Source of the DNA: Demequina muriae
GTDB lineage: Bacteria > Actinomycetota > Actinomycetes > Actinomycetales > Demequinaceae
NCBI RefSeq assembly: GCF_030418295.1
Contig: NZ_JAUHQA010000001.1
Coordinates: 1,116,001 to 1,180,000, forward strand
Direction of reading: 5' to 3'
DNA: 64,000 bases
Under the pieces are notes generated by a model. The model saw only the letters and a list, made by a program, of their open reading frames with translations. It had not been told where the DNA came from and made no database searches. Positions 58,636 through 64,000 of this stretch are shown one piece after another. A program made the position numbers and the translations under genes. The first letter of the stretch is position 1, and the number at the start of each line of letters is the position of its first letter.

Positions 58636-59316
58636 TCAGGTCAGCGGAACCGTGCCAAGCGACGGCCCGGACAGGATCCGGGGCCGCTTGGGGTCGGCGT
58701 TGTCGACCACCACGAGCGCCTTCTGGCGGGGCGCGACCTCGCGGCGATAGATCAGTTGGCCGTCGAAGTAGCGGCGCTGCACCGGGTCGTCCGGGTCCTC
58801 TTCAAGCCCGTCGCGGGTGACCATGCGGGTGAACCGCACCGAGTACGGCGCCTCCACCCACACCACCGCGTTCCACCACTCAGCGAGGCCGGGGTGCTGC
58901 ATGAACAGCCCGTCGGCGAGCAGCGTCACCTGGTCGCCCACCCCGACCGAGCGGGTGTCGGGCAGCAGCTCGTCAGACTCCAGGTCGTGGTGCCGCAGAG
59001 TGACCACGCGGTCGCCGCCAGGGCCGAGCGGCTTCAACACCTTCTCGATGAACGCCTCATGGTCGAACGAGTCCTCCCAGAAGCCACGCGGGCTCGTGCG
59101 TCCCTGGCGGTACCGGTGGTCGCGCGGGTGGTGGAAGTCGTCCATGCTCACTTCGACCACGTCGCGGCCGCGGCAGCGGAGCTCGGCGCCGAGCTCTTTG
59201 CGCAGCGTGGTCTTGCCAGAGGCATCAGGGCCGTCGATCGCGATCAGCACGGGCGCGCCCTCGGGCCGAGGGAGCGAATCGGCGACGGTGCCGATGACCT
59301 TCTGGCGGCGATCCAT
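58636..59316 (-). CDS. Uridine-kinase-like P-loop protein
   Basis: 226 aa. Walker A IDGPDASGKTTL (residues about 26-37), acceptor region VSMDDFHHPRDHRYRQGRTSPRGFWEDSF typical of uridine kinase/phosphoribulokinase relatives, and LADGLFMQHPGLAEWW. The substrate is unknown. It starts 2 nt after the purQ stop, so it is the third gene of a purS-purQ-kinase unit. Whether it serves nucleotide metabolism is inference. Confidence 0.86.
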   Translation of the reverse strand: MDRRQKVIGTVADSLPRPEGAPVLIAIDGPDASGKTTLRKELGAELRCRGRDVVEVSMDDFHHPRDHRYRQGRTSPRGFWEDSFDHEAFIEKVLKPLGPGGDRVVTLRHHDLESDELLPDTRSVGVGDQVTLLADGLFMQHPGLAEWWNAVVWVEAPYSVRFTRMVTRDGLEEDPDDPVQRRYFDGQLIYRREVAPRQKALVVVDNADPKRPRILSGPSLGTVPLT

Positions 59317-59318
59317 GG

Positions 59319-60020
59319 CTACCCGGTGGCGACCAGTTCCCGAATCGCGGAGGTGAAGAACGCGAGCCCGTCAGTGCCGCGCCTGCCGTTCAGGCGCGAG
59401 TCCGGGCCGAACCCGGGCTCCACGGCATGCTCGGGGTGAGGCATGAGGCCCACGACGTTGCCGCGTCCATTGGTGATGCCGGCGATGTCGCGCCGGGATC
59501 CGTTGGGGTTCCAGCCCACGTACCGGAACGTCACCAGCCCCTCGCCTTCGAGCTCGTCGAGAGTGTGCTCGTCGGCGACGTACTGGCCGTCCTGGTTCTT
59601 GAGCGGAATGGTGATCTCTTGACCCGCCGCGTAGTCGCTGGTCCACGCGGTCGAGGCATTCTCGACGCGCAGCACCTGGTCGCGACAGACGAAGTGCAGG
59701 TGCTCGTTCTTGATCATGGAGCCAGGCAGCAGGTGCACTTCGGTGAGGACCTGGAAGCCGTTGCAGATGCCGAGCACCGGCATGCCGCCGCGGGCCGCGT
59801 CGACCACGCGTTCCATGATGGGTGAGAAGCGCGAGATGGCGCCGGCTCGCAGGTAGTCCCCGTAGCTGAAGCCACCGGGCAGCACCACGGCGTCGACTCC
59901 CTGAAGGTCCGCGTCCGTGTGGAAGAGGTTGACGGCCTCGCCGTCGGCGAGTCGCACAGCGCGCGCGGCGTCGCGGTCATCGAGCGAACCGGGGAAGGTG
60001 ACGACGCCGATGCGGGCCAT
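59319..60020 (-). CDS. purQ: Phosphoribosylformylglycinamidine synthase subunit PurQ (glutaminase)
   Basis: 233 aa, class I glutamine amidotransferase. It supplies ammonia to PurL. The nucleophile is Cys86 in LGICNGFQ; the acid-base pair lies in LMPHPEHA near residue 204. Overlaps purS by one base (TGATG). The purL gene lies at 12.5-14.8 kb. Confidence 0.97.
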   Translation of the reverse strand: MARIGVVTFPGSLDDRDAARAVRLADGEAVNLFHTDADLQGVDAVVLPGGFSYGDYLRAGAISRFSPIMERVVDAARGGMPVLGICNGFQVLTEVHLLPGSMIKNEHLHFVCRDQVLRVENASTAWTSDYAAGQEITIPLKNQDGQYVADEHTLDELEGEGLVTFRYVGWNPNGSRRDIAGITNGRGNVVGLMPHPEHAVEPGFGPDSRLNGRRGTDGLAFFTSAIRELVATG

Positions 60021-60268
60021 CAGTCGACGACCTCCACGGCCACCACGTCTTCGATGACGGGGTTGCTCAGCATCGTCGTCGCGGCTTCGCGGGCTTGAGC
60101 CATCACCTCGTCGGTGACCTCGCCGTCGACCTGGAGCTCGAACCGCTTGCCCTGGCGCACCGAGGCGAAGCCTTCGAATCCGAGGCGCGGCAGCGCGGCC
60201 CCGACGGCCTTGCCCTGGGGGTCGAGAATCTCGGGCTTGGGCATCACGTGAACGACGATCGTGGGCAT
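60020..60268 (-). CDS. purS: Phosphoribosylformylglycinamidine synthase subunit PurS
   Basis: 82 aa, the small bridging subunit of the three-part FGAM synthase. [21 protein letters not shown] and the [12 protein letters not shown] strand are typical. TAGGAT lies 6 nt before the ATG, the clearest leaderless promoter in the window; this promoter drives purS-purQ-kinase. Confidence 0.97.
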   Translation of the reverse strand: MPTIVVHVMPKPEILDPQGKAVGAALPRLGFEGFASVRQGKRFELQVDGEVTDEVMAQAREAATTMLSNPVIEDVVAVEVVD

Positions 60269-60289
60269 AGAGGCATCCTATCCGGCGAC

Positions 60290-60320
60290 GGTGCGCGCCC
60301 ACACATGGCAGGCGCGCACC
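60290..60320. terminator. Hairpin between the septum-formation-domain gene and purS
   Basis: GGTGCGCGCC and GGCGCGCACC pair perfectly (10 bp) around an 11-nt loop. It separates the upstream lipoprotein transcript from the purS promoter. Confidence 0.8.
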
Positions 60321-60342
60321 GGGAGCACCGTTGACGGGTGAA

Positions 60343-60792
60343 CTACGCCGCCGCGCCCTCGAGCGAGCCCGTGATCTCCTCGCCGGTGCCGCCGACCACC
60401 AGGCAGGCGATCTGGCGGTCGCCGAGGTCCCACGAGGCAGACGTGGGCGACATCGCCGAGATGTAGTACTGCGACTCCTCGTAGGTCAGGCCGATGAAGC
60501 CTTCGAACTCCTGATAGCAGACCTCGTCCGCCTGAGTCACGATGTCTGAGGAGAACTCCTCGTCGGCCACGTTCTCGGTGTGGTAGACCTCGCCGAAGTG
60601 CGGCTCGGCACAGTCGACCACGGGCAGTTCGCCGACCTCCTGGTCACCCTCGTCCGCCACGGCAGGATCGGAGATGCACTCGCCGACGGAGACCTGAAGC
60701 TCCTCCACGGTGGCGCCTCCCAGGAGAGAGCAGCCGGACAGGGACGAGACGGCGAGCGCCGCGATGGCGATGGGCGCGAATGAGACGCGCAT
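60343..60792 (-). CDS. Lipoprotein with septum-formation (PF13845-like) domain
   Basis: 149 aa. Lipobox LSGC with Cys21. The mature part has the pattern [14 protein letters not shown]...[15 protein letters not shown]...ACLV, the Cys/His/Glu layout of the actinobacterial 'septum formation' domain. Likely disulfide-bonded on the outer membrane face. A cell-division role is suggested by the family name only. Confidence 0.82.
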   Translation of the reverse strand: MRVSFAPIAIAALAVSSLSGCSLLGGATVEELQVSVGECISDPAVADEGDQEVGELPVVDCAEPHFGEVYHTENVADEEFSSDIVTQADEVCYQEFEGFIGLTYEESQYYISAMSPTSASWDLGDRQIACLVVGGTGEEITGSLEGAAA

Positions 60793-60850
60793 GAGAATCC
60801 CCCTTCAAAACGTTTCGATGAGCGGCGCCATGCTAGCAGTACCAGGCGTA

Positions 60851-61330
60851 TCAGCACGCCCACCAGTACTCGAGCTCGCTCACTGTGAGCCACGTCTCGA
60901 GGTCCCCGCTCCTGGACGTCCAATGGGCGAAGCCGCCCTCGTAGAGGCTCAGCGTGCCGATGTCGTCGCCCGGCCCCGGCTCCACCACCGCCGGGACCAC
61001 CACCGCCGGGACTGCCTCGGCCGGAACGACGGCCGATGCGCGGGAGAAGCCGAGCGACGCGGTCGCCAACGCGCGGGGATCATTGGGAAAGTCGTCGAGG
61101 TTGGACGGGGTGAAGGGGTGCCACTGGTCACCCTCATACGTGAGCACCTCGTTGCCGCATGCGGGGTAGTACTCGACGTCCACCACGGTCTCGATCCACT
61201 CGCCCGGCACCCCGAGGTCGAGTTCGCTGTCCCACTCCACGGGTCCCGGGGTGCCACCGCCGCTCGCGCACCCACCCAGCACCAGTGCTGCCGTGACGGA
61301 CAGGCTCGTCCACGCGCGCATCGTCCTCAT
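60851..61330 (-). CDS. Hypothetical lipoprotein
   Basis: 159 aa. Lipobox LGGC with Cys21. The mature part contains repeats of Val-Val-Pro-Ala (VVPAEAVPAVVVPAVVEPG) in the middle and ends in a free Cys (EYWWAC). Two Cys (PACGN and the C-terminal one) may pair. No family was recognised. The GGCCGATGCG word falls in the coding sequence. Confidence 0.65.
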   Translation of the reverse strand: MRTMRAWTSLSVTAALVLGGCASGGGTPGPVEWDSELDLGVPGEWIETVVDVEYYPACGNEVLTYEGDQWHPFTPSNLDDFPNDPRALATASLGFSRASAVVPAEAVPAVVVPAVVEPGPGDDIGTLSLYEGGFAHWTSRSGDLETWLTVSELEYWWAC

Positions 61331-61430
61331 GCCATCACGACGCCTGGCAGCACGAAACCGTTGGGGCGCCGACTACGCTGGCAGGCGCGCGTCTGCCACC
61401 GGGCCGCGTCGACAACAGAAGGGGGCTGCC

Positions 61431-62147
61431 GTGCTGGAGTTCGCGCTCGACGCTCCCGACCTCCTCGACTCGGCCCTCGAGACCCTGCGCACCGTGTTCG
61501 AGTACATCGGCACGGTGGCCTTCGCCATTTCGGGCGCCGTGGCTGCTGGCCGCAAGCGCATGGACCTGGTGGGCGCCGTGGTGCTCGCGTGCATGGTCGC
61601 CGTCGGCGGCGGAACGCTTCGCGACATCCTGCTCGACGTGCCCGTGTTCTGGATGGAGAGCCCCAGCTTCCTGCTCGTCGGCGCCGCGACGGGACTCGCG
61701 GTCGCCCTGCTGGCGCGGTGGCACCCACCCGACCGCCTGGGCAGGTACCGGATCGTGCAGATCTCCGACGCCGCCGGCCTCGCGGTCTTCGTGGTCGTGG
61801 GCACCGGGGTCGCGATCGACGCGGGCGCGGGCACCGTGACGGCCGCCGTCATGGGCATCATCACTGGCGTCGGCGGCGGCATCATTCGCGACATGCTGGC
61901 GAACGACGTTCCCGACGTGCTGCGCAACGGCCAGTTCTACGCAACGGCGGCGCTGGCCGGCGCGAGCGTCTACGCGCTGCTCATCGAGGCCGGCGTCACG
62001 CGGCTGGTGGTGATCTGGGTGCCCATCGTCGTCGTCCTGGCCGTGCGGTTGGCCTCGCTCAAGTTCGGCTGGGGCGTGCCCACCATCGGCGGAAAGCCGG
62101 TGGACCTCACTGCTCACGACGACGAGGCCGGAGACGGCCAGCGCTAG
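61431..62147 (+). CDS. TRIC-family (YadS-like) cation channel
   Basis: 238 aa, seven hydrophobic segments in two three-helix repeats plus one. The repeat signatures GGGTLRDILLD and GGGIIRDMLAND are characteristic of TRIC/UPF0126 proteins (potassium channels in tested members). GTG start with AGAAGGGGG upstream. It is the only plus-strand gene in the purS-purD stretch. Confidence 0.92.
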   Translation: MLEFALDAPDLLDSALETLRTVFEYIGTVAFAISGAVAAGRKRMDLVGAVVLACMVAVGGGTLRDILLDVPVFWMESPSFLLVGAATGLAVALLARWHPPDRLGRYRIVQISDAAGLAVFVVVGTGVAIDAGAGTVTAAVMGIITGVGGGIIRDMLANDVPDVLRNGQFYATAALAGASVYALLIEAGVTRLVVIWVPIVVVLAVRLASLKFGWGVPTIGGKPVDLTAHDDEAGDGQR

Positions 62148-62160
62148 CGCACGCGGCGCC

Positions 62161-63057
62161 CTACGACTTGGCCAGGCGGTCGTACGCCTCCAGGTAGCGC
62201 TGGCGAGTGCGCTCGACGACGTCGTCTGGCAGCGCGGGCGGCGGGGCGTCGCCTCCTTTGTCCCATCCGGACTCGGGCGACGTGAGCCAGTCGCGCACGA
62301 ACTGCTTGTCGAAGCTCGGCTGCGAGCGACCCGGCTCCCAGGTGTCCGCGGGCCAGAAGCGACTCGAATCGGGAGTCAGCACCTCGTCCCCCAGCACGAT
62401 CGTGCCGTCCGCGTCGCGGCCGAACTCCACCTTGGTGTCCGCGAGGATGATGCCCTTCGCGGCCGCGACCTCGTGCGCGCGGGTGTAGATCGCAAGAGTC
62501 AGGTCACGGAGCGTCTCCGCGTCAGCGCGGCCGACGCTCTCGACCACCGCCTCGAAGCTCACGTTCTCGTCGTGCTCGCCGACGTCGGCCTTGGTCGCCG
62601 GCGTGAAGATGGGTTCGGGCAGGCGCGATCCGTCGACGAGCCCCTCGGGAAGCGCGATGCCGCAGACGGTGCCGGTCTCGCGGTACTCCGCGAGTCCGGA
62701 ACCGGTGAGGTACCCGCGCGCCACGCACTCCACGGGGAACATGTCGAGCCGCCGGCACACCATCGCGCGACCGGCCACCTCGTCGGGCACGGGAGCCTCG
62801 ATGGTGTGGTCCGGAACGATGTCGCCCATCTGGTCGAACCACCACAGGCTGAGCGCCGTCAGCACACCACCTTTGCCGGGAATCTCGGTGGGGAGCACCC
62901 AGTCGTACGCGCTGATGCGGTCGCTCGCCACCACCAGCACCACATCGCCGCGCGGGTGCGGCTCGACCGGCTCGTAGAGGTCGCGCACCTTGCCCGAGTA
63001 GACGTGACGCCAAGCCGGGAGGTCCAGCGCCGTCGGCGGGACGACGTGGCCGGGCAT
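62161..63057 (-). CDS. purC: Phosphoribosylaminoimidazole-succinocarboxamide synthase
   Basis: 298 aa. It joins CAIR and aspartate using ATP. Motifs: [31 protein letters not shown] and DTKVEFG. The 298-aa form is usual for Actinobacteria. Start ATG overlaps the purD stop (TGATG). Confidence 0.97.
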   Translation of the reverse strand: MPGHVVPPTALDLPAWRHVYSGKVRDLYEPVEPHPRGDVVLVVASDRISAYDWVLPTEIPGKGGVLTALSLWWFDQMGDIVPDHTIEAPVPDEVAGRAMVCRRLDMFPVECVARGYLTGSGLAEYRETGTVCGIALPEGLVDGSRLPEPIFTPATKADVGEHDENVSFEAVVESVGRADAETLRDLTLAIYTRAHEVAAAKGIILADTKVEFGRDADGTIVLGDEVLTPDSSRFWPADTWEPGRSQPSFDKQFVRDWLTSPESGWDKGGDAPPPALPDDVVERTRQRYLEAYDRLAKS

Positions 63058-64000
63058 CAGGCGCCGGCCGCTTCGCCGACCGAGGCCGCGAGCGCGATAT
63101 CCGTGCGGTGATGCGAGCCCGGCAGGCCGATGCGGTCGAGAGCGTCGTAGGCCGTCGCCCTGGCATCGGCGAGGGTCGCGCCCGTTCCCACGACGGACAG
63201 CACGCGGCCGCCCGAGGCGACCAGCGCACCGTTCTCGTCCCACGACGTTCCCGCGTGAAGCACGTGAGCACCGTCGACGGAGTCCGCAGACTCCGTGCCC
63301 GTGATCGGGTCGCCACTGCGTGCCTGCTCGGGGTAGCCGTGCGCGGCAAGCACCACGGTCACCGCTGCGTCGTCGCGCCACTCGAGCGGCGGGAGCTCCG
63401 CGAGGCGGCCCTCGGCCGCGGCCAGGAGGACGCCGCTCAGCGGGGTGACGAGCCGGGCGAGCACCGATTGCGTCTCGGGGTCACCGAACCGGGCGTTGAA
63501 CTCGACCACGCGCATGCCGGCCGAGGTCATCGCGAGGCCGCAGTAGAGCACGCCCTGGAAGGGGGTGCCTCGGCGGGCCATCTCGTCGACGGTGGGCTGT
63601 GCGACCGTGCGCACCACCTCGTCGACGAGACCAGGCGGAGCCCATGGCAGCGGCGAGTACGCGCCCATGCCGCCGGTGTTGAGACCTTCGTCGCCGTTGT
63701 AGGCGCGCTTGAAGTCCTGGGCGGGCTGCAGCGGCATCACGGTGGAGCCGTCGCACAGGCAGAAGAGCGACACCTCGGGGCCGTCGAGGAAGTCCTCGAC
63801 CACGATCACGCCGCCCGCATCGAGGATCGCTGCGCCGTGCTCGGTGGCGGCGGTCAGATCCTCAGTGACCACCACACCCTTGCCTGCGGCGAGTCCATCG
63901 TCCTTGACCACGTACGGAGCGCCGAAGTCTCCGAGCGCGGCGGCGAGCTCGGCGCGAGTGCGGCACACGCGGGGCTCCGCGGTGGGGACGTGCGCGGCGG
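63057..64000 (-). CDS. purD: Phosphoribosylamine--glycine ligase, N-terminus cut by the window edge
   Basis: At least 313 aa in frame to the edge; about 110 N-terminal residues are missing. ATP-grasp features: [24 protein letters not shown] and [11 protein letters not shown]. It makes GAR from phosphoribosylamine and glycine. The first in-window Met-like codon is not the true start, since the frame continues as Val-Pro-Thr-Ala-Glu-Pro-Arg. Coupled to purC. Confidence 0.95.
   Translation of the reverse strand, partial: AAHVPTAEPRVCRTRAELAAALGDFGAPYVVKDDGLAAGKGVVVTEDLTAATEHGAAILDAGGVIVVEDFLDGPEVSLFCLCDGSTVMPLQPAQDFKRAYNGDEGLNTGGMGAYSPLPWAPPGLVDEVVRTVAQPTVDEMARRGTPFQGVLYCGLAMTSAGMRVVEFNARFGDPETQSVLARLVTPLSGVLLAAAEGRLAELPPLEWRDDAAVTVVLAAHGYPEQARSGDPITGTESADSVDGAHVLHAGTSWDENGALVASGGRVLSVVGTGATLADARATAYDALDRIGLPGSHHRTDIALAASVGEAAGA

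Overview
The window is a high-GC actinobacterial chromosome segment. The evidence is about 70% G+C, lipoprotein and ABC gene styles, BldC and DUF3073 proteins, and many genes whose start codon lies 6-7 nt after a TANNNT -10 box, as in leaderless mRNAs. Gene content fits the Micrococcales (Cellulomonas/Demequina-like), but the genus is a guess. No prophage, IS element, CRISPR array or rRNA was seen.

Backbone: an ancestral order bldC - DUF3073 - purM - purF - SCP2 - purL - purQ - purS - purC - purD can be followed across the whole window, all pur genes on the minus strand. It is broken by accessory blocks. An AglEFG-like sugar ABC transporter lies between purF and the SCP2 gene (7.3-10.9 kb). 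About 44 kb separates purL from purQ, genes that are usually adjacent. A TRIC channel gene and two lipoprotein genes lie between purS and purC.

Layout: 0-2.5 kb tRNA-Phe, holin-like membrane protein, EamA transporter + Ogt, BldC. 2.6-4.1 kb DUF3073 and an AbiEi/DUF559 protein. 4.2-15.4 kb purMF, sugar ABC genes, SCP2, Ca-repeat lipoprotein, purL. 15.5-24.4 kb histidine kinase, phosphoribosyltransferase, response regulator, then one ABC ATPase with three FtsX-type permeases. 24.5-33.8 kb rhodanese and metZ, separated by a LacI-controlled alpha-xyloside locus. 33.8-35.7 kb membrane protein and PrsW protease. 35.9-42.3 kb GguAB/ChvE-type monosaccharide transporter facing a ROK regulator plus an orphan ATPase. 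42.3-48.9 kb copA-copZ, pntBA and a MerR metal sensor. 49-55 kb racemase, a GNAT-kinase fusion, dGTPase, three tandem related membrane proteins, flavin-dependent oxidoreductase, phosphoesterase. 55.5-58.4 kb a large surface protein with C-type lectin and Fn3 domains. 58.6-64 kb uridine-kinase-like, purQ, purS, lipoproteins, TRIC, purC, purD (cut by the window edge).

The most unusual whole-window signal is the word GGCCGATGCG / CGCATCGGCC. Its 8-bp core GCCGATGC occurs roughly 50 times in both orientations, about ten times more than composition predicts. It lies in and between genes, and twice as an inverted pair forming a terminator-like hairpin.
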